From the NCBI GenBank assembly GCA_034696485.1, contig JAQIWT010000139.1:1-32231 (forward strand): 32,231 bases of DNA, written 5' to 3'. The stretch comes from Isohypsibius dastychi. Lineage: Eukaryota > Tardigrada > Eutardigrada > Parachela > Isohypsibiidae. The notes beneath the pieces are model-generated. The model searched no databases, was not told the origin of the DNA, and worked only from the letters and a program-made list of their open reading frames with translations. The translations under genes were made by a program, and so were the position numbers. Shown here one piece after another: positions 1 to 11,605 of the stretch (position 1 is its first letter; the number at the start of each line of letters is the position of its first letter).

Positions 1-9
1 TTTTTGCAG

Positions 10-118
10 CATTTCTGATCGAGACCCCTTCCTCCAGAACAGATCGAATAGCCAGGTCCATCAAACAGGAATTTACGTAGATTGTACCGCAATGATAGGA
101 GAAGATGTATCAAGATAG
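10..118 (+). CDS. possible 3'-terminal exon of a gene entering from the left
   Basis: The window opens with a T-rich stretch ending in CAG at position 9, which looks like a splice acceptor. After one base, an open frame of 35 codons runs to a TAG at 116-118 and reads ISDRDPFLQNRSNSQ onwards. I do not recognise the protein. A 35-codon open frame is easily found by chance, so the acceptor-like start is the main support. If real, it is the last exon of a plus-strand gene lying left of the window. Confidence 0.25.
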
Positions 119-772
119 TTTTAAAAGTGAAAAAGAGATAAACCTCAGATTCGACCATTGCCCATCGAAACGAAAACACAGATTGATTGATCATGTTTCG
201 TTACTGATTAGTTTAGTGGGTGTCCTACGGAATTCTGCTGCGTTTGGTGTCCTACGGAATATCGTGGAATGCTCGTATCGAGAGAGAAGGAGAGCGACGT
301 AATTTTTATCGTCGATATGTATGACGCTGGCGCTGGATTTTCTATCCATCTAACATTAAAGCTAGCTGGCTTGCAAAATGTATCCGAGCTGAGAGCCACG
401 TAAACACGTAAATTTTTCAGCAATCTATATCCGCCATTTTGAGATTTTCCGTGCGTCATTTCATCGATGGAAATAATATCTCTGTATTTTATAAGCTTAT
501 CAATTCAAAACCTGCTCGAAAAAGCAGCAGATCCAACTGGGAACATTTTTCCAACATTCGAAAAAAGCAGTGAACAGAAAATGCCAAACGACGACATTTT
601 CGGCAGCTATGACTAAATACATGGCCAATTAATTAATCGCACTGGAGAAGCAACAACATCTCAGCTGAGGAAACAACCAATAACATTAATTGGTGCAAAT
701 ATAAAAACAAAAAGCGCAGGAACAATCGATTTTAGTTTTACTTTGGAAGAAGAGCCGACACATTCGGGAATT
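119..772. other. stretch without a recognised gene
   Basis: No convincing coding exon is seen on either strand. It should hold the 3' untranslated region of the minus-strand AT-hook gene that ends at 773. The only structure noticed is a 15-bp direct repeat, GGTGTCCTACGGAAT, at 219-233 and 246-260 (27-bp spacing). Confidence 0.5.
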
Positions 773-3026
773 TCAGACTTTTTTAGTAATTAGATTCCGC
801 ATCATATCCAACTGGAGCTGCCTTTCTTGCTGCTCCAGCTCGAATTTCTTTCGCTGAAAATCCAGTTCGGCTTTTCTCGTTTCAATTTCTGCTTTTTGGA
901 CTTCCAATTTTTCCCTCTCCAGACGGCGCTCTTCGGACTTTTCACGCAGATGGGTCTCCATTTGTTCGCGTTTGAATTGCAGATCTGATTCGTGGTGGCG
1001 TTTCAAATATTCGGCCAGCATGGTCACCACTGACCCTTCTGGAAGACCAGTTGGTTGGGTCATATAATGGAGAAATGGCTGAGGAGGAGCTGCAAGAACG
1101 TTCATCCGTTCAACTGAAGAATTCAACAACTTAGAAAATGGCAAAACTCTCCCAAAAAACGAACACATTTTCGAATTAATTCAAGTCGTAAAATCACTAT
1201 CGTCCATTTTTCCAAAAATTATACACATTAAAAATAATATTTTTTAGATGAGTATATTTACCTAAACCAACAGCGCTGGGAATATCGGAGGCTCGAGTAC
1301 GTGCGCGATTGTTACTAAGATAATCAGCTAAAGCAGCACCGTCAAGGAATGAACCCGGCGTTTCCGGAATTTTTCGAGGGCCTAAATTATAAGTTCGCGA
1401 TAAAAAAAAACGAAATATTTTTTCTGAGTAATGTTAATAACAGGAAAAATAATTCAGAAAAAAGATCACTACTCACGTCCGGGTTTGCGCTTGCTTCCGG
1501 AAGCCGCGAGGGGGTGTTGTCCGTTCATCTCGCCGGAATCCATAATCAGCGATCGCTCTTCTTCCTCGTCTTCCGCAGATGAGAAACGCTGGGAAAATCT
1601 CATTTTTCGAGGTCGACCACGTCGTTTTCGGCCATTGGACATGCCATCATCCGCGCCGCGATCAGGAACCAGTGGGACAACCTGTGCGATCATCTCATCG
1701 CGCTTGCGAAACTCTTCCGGCGTACCGCGTTTAATGTTAAATTTTAGGGCATGTCCCCCGTTGTTTTTCAGGAGAAATTCGAAACGCAGCTTGCATGTCA
1801 GGGCGGAGAGTGTCAGCACAGGCCCGAAAATCTAGAAAAATAAAACGACATATTAATATTCACATTTCCTCCTCGGGACAGACAGTCTTCGATCGATATG
1901 GCGGAGTTGAGTTTTTTTCGGAAAATGGCAAAAACTAACTGAATTAATGATGGAAAAAGAAAATAGTCATACGACTGACAGTTTGTTATAATTTAATTTT
2001 TAGATGATGTTCTCGATAATTTCAGTCTGCGTTTGTAATAAGGTCACGAACTGGGTCGACGTACTCAACACAAAATAAATATCTTTAAATAACTTTTTTT
2101 ACTTGTGTCCTAGAATGAAATTTCGCGAGAGTGACATACCTGTTTTTGGTTGAGAATGTGCGCGATTTTTCCCCACGCCTGTCGGAATAAAAGCGAATTG
2201 AAATCAGAAATCACAAACACGATCTAGCTTTTGTTTTATTGATTTTTTGGCCCTTGCCGCAAATGTGCAACTTTTTCCCGATTTACCTCCCAAGAAGCTT
2301 TGCCAGAGTGCAGATATGGTTTATCCTCGGCATTCTCGATTTCTCGCAGCAGTTCAATATCCTACAAACAAAACCACCGATAAGAAAACAATTTCCATTT
2401 GACTTGAATTTCATAATCAGCTTAGTGAAAAACGAGAAAAAAGTCATGTTAGCATAATTTGGCACCAGGCCAAAAATGTTCAACTTTCCAACTCGGCGCG
2501 CTGTTTTGAAAAAAGTAAATGTCAAATTCAGCTCGAAAGCGCTTGCTGGGAAATGTGATAAAACAAAATATCGATTTCTCAGCACAATATAAGTTCGATT
2601 AATAAACACTGATATAAAATGCTGCAGTGCTCGACTCGCCTGTCTCGGTGCAAAGCGGCAGCGCTTCAGTTGAAAATTGGAAAACTGGTTCGCGACTTGT
2701 TCGTCCGCCGAATGTGGAGAACCACCATCTTGACCATTCTCGTTCTCATATTCAGCTTCCTCCTACAAACAAAACTACATGGTCAACAAAAACCAACAGC
2801 AAAACAGATTTAAAAAAAACAAATCCAATGTTTTGTAAATTTGCAGAAATTCAGGATTTAATTTGAAATACTTCTGAAAACAACAACATGGGGGAAAATG
2901 ACGTACCTCTTCATCGTTGCTATGTTCTTCCTCATCCTTGATTGGCGCTGGTTCGTTCATCGTTTGAAAGCTATTGTACATCATTGAATAGCTAGCCTTG
3001 GCGTTTAATAACGCTTTGTAGGACAT
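773..3026 (-). CDS. Myb/SANT-like DNA-binding protein with two AT-hooks and C-terminal coiled coil
   Basis: Exons read 3026-2907, 2762-2640, 2361-2287, 2178-2140, 1831-1477, 1381-1262 and 1113-773, giving 390 residues. The ATG at 3026 has an in-frame TAG 18 nt upstream. Residues 1-70 are acidic. About 72-165 form a helix-rich Myb/SANT-like domain: RCRFAPRQDIELLREIEN, then an AWGKIAHILN segment, then KLRFEFLLKNN. Many invertebrate proteins share this layout, ending in a charged coil. AT-hook 1 is RGRPRK at about 190-195. AT-hook 2, KRKPGRPRK at about 233-241, is completed only when the 1477/1381 splice is made. Residues 300-390 are a strongly charged Glu/Arg/Lys coiled coil. A nuclear, AT-rich-DNA-binding, probably oligomeric regulator is inferred; the exact orthologue is unknown. 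The 2639-2362 intron appears to have a GC donor. Exon joins all keep phase. Confidence 0.82.
2362..2639 (-). other. probable GC-AG intron in the AT-hook gene
   Basis: On the minus strand the upstream exon ends ACAG followed by GCGAGT, and the intron ends TTTGTAG. Phase is 0 on both sides and the join gives RFAPRQ followed by DIELLREI, which matches the usual start of this Myb/SANT-like domain. Reading on through the donor gives an open but unrelated frame, so the splice rests on the protein match rather than on a stop codon. GC donors are a known minor class of spliceosomal intron. Confidence 0.6.
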
Positions 3027-4778
3027 AAGATTTATTTCAAACTAATTATCAAGTTTCCCGATAAGGCTGTCAAGTGGCGGTCGGTTTGGAATGAAATGGT
3101 GGAAATTGCAGTGAGGAACTTGGCGCTGGAAAAATAGATTTAGCTGTTTCGATCTAAAATGTTTTGAGCAGCGCGAGAATATACTTAAATTCGCCAGTGA
3201 TGGACTCGGTCTTCACTCAAGTGTCAACGGTACCCCCCCCCCCTGGCATGAACAAGGGAGCCCATCCGAGCCATGCCATGATGATGATGAACGTTCCCAA
3301 ACCAAATGTGAAAAAGGAACTTAATCAAAGGGAACAATTTTCGCCTCAAAACTAAAACATATAAGTTTGGATTTATTAAATTTTTAGCAACCAATCAGCA
3401 GCTGTTCAACAAAGAATTAGTCACCCCCTTGAAGAACCCATCACTGATTTCTTCTTCAATGTGATTGGCTGGCGGGCGGGGCATGATAATGGCTTGTTCC
3501 AGAAATCAGTGCTTGTTCTCAAGCACAACGTTTATGGTGTTTAATCAAATGCTCTGATCTTTATATTTGGGACGGCTGAATATATTGAGCTCCGGTCATG
3601 TGACCACAAAGTACTTGCGTCGGAAAATAGACTAAACTTGCCAGTCCGCAAGATAAAACCTACGGTTAGCCAAAATTCACTAAAGCAAGCTTGCCGATCG
3701 ATGAACAAAATAAACTAGAAATTTTTTCCGCGTAGAGAAACAAGAAATCAGACTAGTTATCAGGGCTCTGCACTCGCGACACTCAAGATTTAATATTAAA
3801 CTGCAAACGCCGAGCAAGCTAGTTTGACTCGCTGCTCGTTTATTCTATCTACCCTCGCACAAAGTATTTATGTTCAACTTGAATTCACAATCGATAAATG
3901 CTATCGTCTATTCCGCTGAACTTATACAGTGAACAGACAGAAAAGCTTTCTTACTTTCATAACCTCGGCTCGCTAGAAAAGAGAATAATTTACTTTCAAC
4001 CGTTTTCGATTTTACCTTCGAGTACGAGCTCAGATAAATGCGCTGGAGCGGCTTTCCTGTCACCAACGAATATTTCTCAACATTAATCCCAGAGCAGCTG
4101 CTAGGTCATAAAATTCTTATTTGCTCAATTCTAGATTTTCCTGTCCGGTCATATATGGAGCGTTTAAAATTACTATCGATTTTCAGGGATTTCATATCTT
4201 TGTGTCACGAATCTGATGCCTACCCTGCAGTTGATTTTAATATTTGGTTAGTCCTTTTTAGATGACTACAAAAATAAACTCGAATTAAATTTAAATTTCT
4301 GGTACATGTGTAAATTATACTAAATTAACTATTTTAAAAGATTTAATCTGTATTTCTATCCCTTTTCTACTACGCAAATAAGGAAATCAGAACACGGATA
4401 TTTTCTTTTGCACTACAGCACAACAGTCGATACAGCATATCCGCTCGGCGTTTTTATCTTTGCGCTATAAAATTTTGAAAATTCGTCGAATAGTAAATAA
4501 ATTGAACATTGTAGAAATCAATGAACTGTTGAGAGCGCCATCTGCAAATCCATGTCAAACGCCAGAAAATTTTCTCTCCCCAAGGCACTCATAAAACCTT
4601 TCAAGTAATCGCAGATGAATTAGGTAGACTTGCATTGAGATTAATATAAACACAAAGAAAATATTTCCATCAATCAAAAAAACCGATCAATGGCACAAGT
4701 GGAAAGTGGAGACCAGGGAAAAACCATTCGAAAATATTGGGAGGAAAAGGTCACCAAAATGATTTTCTACAAGAATGT
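3027..4778. other. intergenic stretch between the AT-hook gene and CAMSAP
   Basis: It lies upstream of the AT-hook gene and downstream of the CAMSAP stop codon, so it should hold one promoter and one 3' untranslated region. The only open frame that looks slightly protein-like is at 3164-3355 (plus strand), listed separately. The rest is AT-rich with no recognised gene, RNA or repeat. Confidence 0.5.
3164..3355 (+). CDS. doubtful small ORF with Pro and Met runs
   Basis: This is a 63-codon ATG-to-stop frame 138 bp upstream of, and divergent from, the AT-hook gene. It contains PPPPG, encoded by a run of 11 C at 3233-3243, then MMMM, then a charged tail. A second open frame of about 50 codons follows a T-rich AG at about 3390, but I found no donor in the first frame that joins the two in phase. 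I do not recognise it. It could be the first exon of a plus-strand gene or chance. Confidence 0.15.
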   Translation: MSSARIYLNSPVMDSVFTQVSTVPPPPGMNKGAHPSHAMMMMNVPKPNVKKELNQREQFSPQN

Positions 4779-7700
4779 CTAAAACATCTCAAGTGGGGGT
4801 TTCGGTCCGACTATCTTTTTCCCAGCCCACAAAGCTGACTGCAGCGTGATGCCATCAATCTGCACCGACATATGATGCGTTGTGCCGACGACCTTGAACG
4901 TTTTCGTACCCGAGTTATACCTGCGCAAAAAAACGTGATACCAAAATAACATTTCACGCAAACCGCCAAACCGGACTTACTGGAGCAACTTTTCTGTCAT
5001 GGAGTCGTCAATGCGAGTTGGCCCAATGCCGAAAAACTTGATAGCTTCACTGCTGTCAGGATCATAGCTATACAGTCCTTTAAACTGCCCTTCACGGAAA
5101 AGTACAAGAAAATGGCATCCATCCGTTCGCCCCAGCGCATCCAAAGCACGAATTCTCATCGGTTTATCAACTTCTCCTTTTAGGCAAGAATCGCGAATGG
5201 CGTTGTGGATGATTTGGCGGTTCGATTTCGAAGTTGGCTTTTTAAACAGTTTCGGACCTGAAAAGCCTATGTCAAATCACCGGAACTGGAACCATCATGT
5301 TCTAAATTCTCACCATTATAAATTTCCTGACCACCACCTGAATTCGAAGAACCGGCATCACTGAGATTAGCATCCGCCGGGGGAGCGCGATATCGCATCA
5401 TGGAAGGAGGAGGGGAAAATGCACGTCGCTCGGTTGCACTGTTATGCCTCGCGGAAGCAGCAGCCAAACGTGGATTGTGCAGAGAAAGGATAGAAAGCTC
5501 TAGAAAAACAACAACAACCATACAGAAAACGAGTTCAAAAAATACATTTCAACAGTCTGAATACCAACCTTGGCCAACTTTCATGATGTCGCCCTGACTA
5601 GGACTTCTTTTCATTCTGTTATTCTCCGTCACCGGCGAAGTCAGATTATGGGTGACAGAGTTTGCATGAACAGACATTGGTCTTCCTCGACCGCGAGATT
5701 TCGGACCCTCTCTCATCATCACAGTTTGCGGGCTGGGAAGATCCTCAGCACCTTTGGCTTCCGCTTTACGCTTCTGATACTGCTCAAAGACCATTTGGCG
5801 ACGAAGACGTTCATCCTCCCGTTTCCGGGCAAGTTCTTCCTGTTGCTGTCTGGTGAACTCGGCCCTCTCAGCGTTCTCCTGCTCTTTGGCTCGACGAGCG
5901 GCTTCCAGCTCATTCTTCCGTTTGATCTGACTCATCATCAGCTTTTTCCGTTTGCGTTCCATATCGTCGTCATCAGGCTGAAATCCGAAATACAGTTGAT
6001 TCGTTCACGAAATCATAGAGAACAAGTATTAGAAAGTGTTAAGAAAAACTCCATCATTTCGAAGAAAAAGTAAAATCACGAACTCCAAAATCATAAAACT
6101 ATCTTTAGGAGGGCGATTCAACTGAATTCGAATGACAAACGTTATAACTAACAGGATCTCACGTTCAGGGAGAAGGCATCAATAACCACCGTGTGAAATT
6201 ATAACTCGGCTACGAAAGGAACTGATCTCAAAAGTGTACAGTGTCATTTCGTTGCCGATACTAATTTTCATGGCGATTCTCCAACTTCCATTCAATCAAT
6301 TACTTCTCCTCGATTTTCAAAATAACAAACGTTTGAAACGGAACATCCATTTAAGATCAGTGGATAATGGACGAACTCCGATATAACGCCAAACCCAACC
6401 TTCGCTTGTATGGTTACCGGATGGTCAGTTGATTGTCTAACTCAGCGGTTGGCAATCCATAACGAAACAAAAAAGATCCGGTAAAAAATAAATGCAAGAA
6501 ACTGCCCTGAAATTTGTCATTGCAGAAGAAGCCGAGCCCTCTGTTTTGACGAGCTTTCAGCTGATTGTGCAAAACGCTATTTTTGAACTTATTAGTTTAA
6601 CTCTTACTAACGAAACAATTGGCTTTGTAATTTGTACCTGGTCAAGTAGGTCGATGCTTGTCACAGTTTCATCACCATTCTTTTCCCACTCAATATCTTT
6701 GGTTGGATTCAAGACGTTGATAGTATTCGCGAAATCACGTTGGATAACAGGACTCCGCATCCGGTCCGACGTCAGACTCTTGAAAGTAGCAGCACTCTGG
6801 CCAGTATTCAGCGTCTGCGGCGGATTGCGAATAACTTTTGGTTTGGGTTTCGGGGCCAACCGCTGAGATGATTCCACAGTGGGAAGGAACTGTTCAAGAG
6901 GGGAGAGATCTTCATCCATATGAGAACGAACATGGTCTACTCCATCAGATCCGTTGGAAATCAGACCATTCCGAGAAGGTTTCTTGACGACGATCGTATC
7001 TGAGTTGGAAATATTCCGACGAGGCAAAGGTTTCGGAGGTTGCCTTGTGGAATACGGATTCATCGTCGATGGATCAATAACTTCCCCATTCTCCTGCTCA
7101 TTCCACTTGGCACGTCTGTGAGATTCTTTCATCTGCAAAATTCAAATCATACTGCCAGATCGATTTAAACGGCAAAAATACTCAAACGTCAATAAAACAG
7201 AATTTTCAACAACAGCCAGAAAAGCTGACCATGCAAATTGTTCTGGCAACAACGCACTTTGAACACATCATTCCGTTCGACGTCATAAAAGCAAACAACT
7301 CATTTCGAACAGGAATACGAAACAACCCGCCATAATTGTTTCTAAATTTGGTGAAAACAATTTCAAAAGAGATTTTTAAAACAGAGCTAATAAACGTGTG
7401 AAGCGCACTGAAACGATGAAAAGAATAACTCACCGCTTCATCGGTGACTCTGTTTTCGTTGATCTCTTCATACAGATGGTCATCAGGTGAGTCTTCAGAA
7501 GGGGTTGAACTCGTTTGAGCAGCGAATTGCATGAAAGCCGCTTCACCTGCTTTCGCAGTCTGCTGAATCCATTCGTGGCCCTTTTTCGAATGCTCAGATT
7601 GAAGCTTTCGTCGCTTTTCCTCGAGGGCAAGTTTCATGTTCCGCGCTTGCGAGAGATTTGGTTGAAAATTATTTTCCGGAAGATCGTCATCATCAATTCC

Positions 7701-10353
7701 GCCACGTTTATCAATCCACGTCGTGACATTCGGAAGAGGAGCAAAAGCAGTTTTTTTGGCAGAGAGAGATTGCGTGGCATCCTTATTCCCACCGTTGGAA
7801 GAATTAGAGATTTCTTTTCGCGACAACGACATGATCGCCTCAATCAAGGGGAGATGCGCAGCCTAAATTAACAAAGATCAGAAAATCCCAGAAAATAATA
7901 AAACTTCCGTCATACCAAACGAATTGGACGGTTGATGCTCAGATCGGTTTCCGTGACAAACCCGCCATTTCCGTATGTCAACGTGATGCCTTTCTTCATC
8001 AGAAATTGCAAGATCTCATCCAAAGTGTAGTTGCGAAACGTCGGGTTGCGGTAAATATTCCCAAGGGCTTCGGCGTATAATTCGCCACTAGTCAGCCCAA
8101 GAACGTAATCCGGCTTGATGCATTTCCGCCCCTAAAACAACCAAATACAATGTGATGCAAATTTCGAAGTTGGTATCATGTCATACCTCTCCATCTTGAT
8201 AATGGGGATCCTTCAAATCTTCCCGAACACTTCCACGAGCTTTGCCAACCAACCAGAGCAGACATTCACGTTCAGTGGCCTAAAAAGTACAAAACGATAC
8301 CAATTAGTGACAAATCGGAAAAAATCGCCGTAAACCTAGCATTACGAATATAACCGGAACAAAGCCACAAGGCACTTGCAAAATGATCAAGAGATTACTA
8401 CTACAAAGAAATAAGTTACCGATTGGTTGCCGGTGGTGGTCCACAATTTGTAATAAAAGACCATTTTGAGTATAAACAAACAACTTGGTGTCTTCCGACG
8501 AAAACCATCAACAATGCTAACAGCTTTCAGCGTGTTCTCATTTCAACCCCCCAGATTCTATAAGAGCCACGCCAACTACTCGAGAAATTGCGATAAACAA
8601 TGTGGGTGCATGAAAATAATCAACCATTTTACGCTGCTTAATTATAAGTCTCCCACTCAACACAGAATAAACCAAGTGATACTCATGATGAGGAAGTCTT
8701 ACAGCAACAGATGTCGAGCATGAACTTCTGAGACAAATAACCCACAAGAAATTGTATATGCGTTGAGAAAACCATTAACCAGCCTTGATTGATGAACCGT
8801 AATTAAACTTCTGACTTTATATATCAAACTGTCAGATTCATGAAATGTTCCTGACATGTCACGTGTTAACATTTTCTTTAATGAAAAAAAAGCCTACAAA
8901 AAACTTAAAAAAATACGGTTATATAGTAAATCAAAATTTAAATATCAAATAGAAATATTAGCTAGGTAGATTAAATAATTGCCATGATGAAACCAATCAG
9001 ATCGGTTATGTTACAGCATTTGCGCTGACATTCCGGGCTAATGAAGCGGAATGGCAAATAAGATCAGCTAGTCGACCTACCTGCTCCATCCGTCAGATCA
9101 GCATTGAGAAGAACTGACCGGAAGGGCTTGCGGAAGGTTGAGCTAAGCTGCACGCTGTATGGGATTACTTCTCTGACATGGAATATTTAGATCATAATAG
9201 ATCGATCAACATCTTAGATGTGAGACCAAACGCTCGATCTCACGGTAATAAACAAATCCATCACCTCACGCATATTCCAAAAGTCGAAAGAGCCGCGGAA
9301 CGACATCGAAATAAAAAAATATATTGACTAGAAAAGCTATAAATCCTAGTAAGCACACACGAGATTTCGTGATGTGTAGTGTAATTCCCGCTATCAGAAT
9401 ATTTCAAGATTATAAACTGAAACAGTCGACTTCCGGACAATGAGGCGCAGTCTTCCACCTGACGCCACGAACAAAGGCTGGAATGCGATATCAGGAGGTC
9501 TTTTGTTATCACTGATTACCAATCATAATCAAACGTCGGTGGATCTATTAGTAGCAAGTCAATTCACAAAAACCGTGTTAAATGCAGCTAAATATCGGAC
9601 CTAAACATACGAGTCTTTATAGGCTTTCTAACTACGATGAGTTATACTAACGACATTTTCTAAAAATTCAAGAACTATCTGCGAATTATTCAATTTGGTT
9701 AAAAGACAAGAATCCCCAACGAAAATGACTCAAATATCGTAAAAGCCAAATATCGGCTTACTTAAAAACGGAACAGGTGTGCTACTGTTGAAATGTCGAA
9801 AGACAATCGTCTTCTCGAGATCTCGAGATCTTTATGACAAGGCGATAAACCGGTGTAACCACTTGCATCCGTCTTGTTTTCAACGAGACTGTGTGAAATA
9901 ATACGATTATGAATCACAAATCCCAAAAGCGTCTTTCCATTTACCCTTTTGAATACGCGAGAGCGTCTACCATATTCAAAGCAGAGAGCTGTGAAGTCAA
10001 AATACCAACCGGAAGTACCACATAACGTACGGAGTTGGGAATGCACGATAACATACCTCAGCCCTTGAAAAAACAGTCTACAGTTCATCTGAAATAGAGA
10101 AAACGAAACCAGAAACATCTTTTTCAGTTCTTGAAAAGGAAATCAGAAATCATCAAGAAAAGAAACCTCGAACTCTCCTTAAGTAAAGTAACATGCTAAT
10201 TCAGCATATCTCCGTGGGTGCTCTTACCCAGCTAAGAACGGTTATTCTTACCTTTCCGTTTGCATCTCCGTCGGAAGAAGAGGAGCTGGAAACCGAGCCG
10301 TTTTTGGCGAAACGCTCTCCGTTCCTAAAATGGTCTCCCTGACCGACCTCCAT
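4779..10353 (-). CDS. Patronin: CAMSAP/Patronin family microtubule minus-end-binding protein, short form
   Basis: Exons are 10353-10252, 8279-8187, 8131-7916, 7862-7434, 7132-6638, 5977-5569, 5499-5281, 5257-4981 and 4920-4779, giving 793 residues. A TGA directly precedes the ATG in frame. CAMSAPs bind and protect microtubule minus ends. Residues 35-155 match the family N-terminal segment (LLWLVGKA, then SGELYAEAL, then VTETDL, then AAHLPLIEAIMSLSRKEIS). About 184-250 match the TTW motif and microtubule-binding coil (ALEEKRRKLQS, then GEAAFMQF). A second charged coil spans about 450-520. The CKK domain spans about 655-793 (GPKLFKKPTSKSNRQIIHNA, CHFLVLFREGQFKGLYSYDP, GIGPTRI, then MSVQIDGITLQSALW). 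Family members are usually over 1,000 residues. Here the calponin-homology domain normally lying between the N-terminal segment and the coil is absent, within one uninterrupted exon. The first intron is 1,972 nt. Confidence 0.95.
8280..10251 (-). other. large first intron of CAMSAP
   Basis: The donor is AAAG followed by GTAAG at 10251 and the acceptor is CTTTTTAG at 8280. Phase is 0. At 1,972 nt it is far longer than most introns here, so it could hold enhancers or alternative first exons. I found no exon I would defend in it. It contains a 16-bp perfect palindrome, TCTCGAGATCTCGAGA, at 9813-9828. Confidence 0.7.
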
Positions 10354-11605
10354 TCAGCCAGCAGATCAAATCATGACAAATCAAATCAGCTCAGATATAA
10401 GAAGAACAGTCAGGTACAACGCAGCTCCAGAAAATCAAATAAATGTATATGGCGCGGGTTGAAAGACGAAACTGCAAAACGAAAACAATAAAAACATCTT
10501 CTGAGCAATCATCCAGGTCAAACGAACGACTTCATCGAGTAGACCATCAAAGACTGCTCTGGGCAATGTTTTGAGTTGAACTTAAAATTTCAGCTATATA
10601 ATTCATACCGCGTCAGTCGCTACTTTGACGGGGATAAAAATCAAAGCCTGTTGAAACTGCAATCGATAAGGAAGCATGCGTTTCTTTCTCATCACCTAAT
10701 CCGACAACAGTCGCACTTTGCGTTACTCACGTACGTTGCTCAGATGAAGGCAAGCATGGGACAAGATTCTTGTGCAAATTTATCCCGGAATTCTTGTTTT
10801 GAAAAGCGCAGAAGTAAATTCAAAAGTGGGAAAACAAAACTGTGCATTGAAATGTTGACAACCTTGGCAGAAAGGAAATGAAGCTAACGTCAATCCTGGT
10901 TCACATCACGTTAGCTAGCCTACCACCAGAGCGAAGCGCCATCTGGCGCGATCCCCCCTTCCGACCCCCGAGGAGTCTACCGACTAGCGAGCATACGGTC
11001 CCCCATTTATTGAAGAATTCTTCGTTTTCGAGCTCGCGAAAAACTGGCAGTCTGGTACACCCAAACTTGACATTGTCTAACAAAGCTCTAGGAGGAATAT
11101 AACCAGGTATCACATTCAGACGGTGCCCGGAAATATTCAAGGGGACAGGAGCGAGTGCGACCCCCAAACAAGTTGGTGCACCTGTTTGTCATGCGTCCAA
11201 TCGAATTTGGCTACAGCGGAGATACCGCCCATTTTCTGTGGTGTGGTGCGATACGAACAGCATGCGACGCTCGAGCCTTATGCGCGAGTTTAGTTCTGCG
11301 TTTTTGATCGCAAGTTTTGGTTTCGTTTTGCTCGGTACCTTGGTTGGACAGTAAGATAGATTGCTGGAAAGGTAGATATACACTTCCATGGTGTGAGCAA
11401 CGGTTTATAATTTGCTGTATCGCCATATCGGAGAAAAGGAAGATCAGCTGACGACGGAGTGTGAGTTGGAATTTGAAATTCTGCAGTGAGTGCTGTTCCA
11501 GACTGTAGCTTTGCGAATTGTTTATTGATGTGTTCTTGATAATCGAAACCGAATATCTGGCTTCATTTGACATTTCAGAACAACTTTGCAGGTTGATTGT
11601 TAGCG
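10354..11605. promoter_or_regulatory. divergent intergenic region, CAMSAP (minus) and ESS2 (plus)
   Basis: The two start codons are 1,252 bp apart and point away from each other, so both promoters and 5' untranslated regions should lie here. The central part, about 10.92-11.3 kb, is richer in G and C than its surroundings and holds an 88-codon minus-strand open frame without an ATG, which I do not accept as a gene. No TATA box or known motif was singled out. Confidence 0.5.

Noticed and set aside
219-260. 15-bp direct repeat at 27-bp spacing as a CRISPR-like or regulatory array
   Set aside because: There are only two copies, in animal DNA with no associated genes. It is a small local duplication.
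5570-6073. 167-codon plus-strand open frame opposite CAMSAP
   Set aside because: It is antisense to the confident CAMSAP coiled-coil exon (5977-5569) and has no recognised features.
7206-7433. C-terminal extension of the CAMSAP exon past 7434 in the same frame
   Set aside because: A good donor, GTGAGT, lies at 7433, and the next exon at 7132 continues in phase. The extension is intron sequence without family similarity.
10901-11167. 88-codon minus-strand open frame between CAMSAP and ESS2
   Set aside because: It looks faintly protein-like but has no ATG, a stop close upstream, and no recognised family. It lies in a GC-richer leader region where long open frames arise easily.
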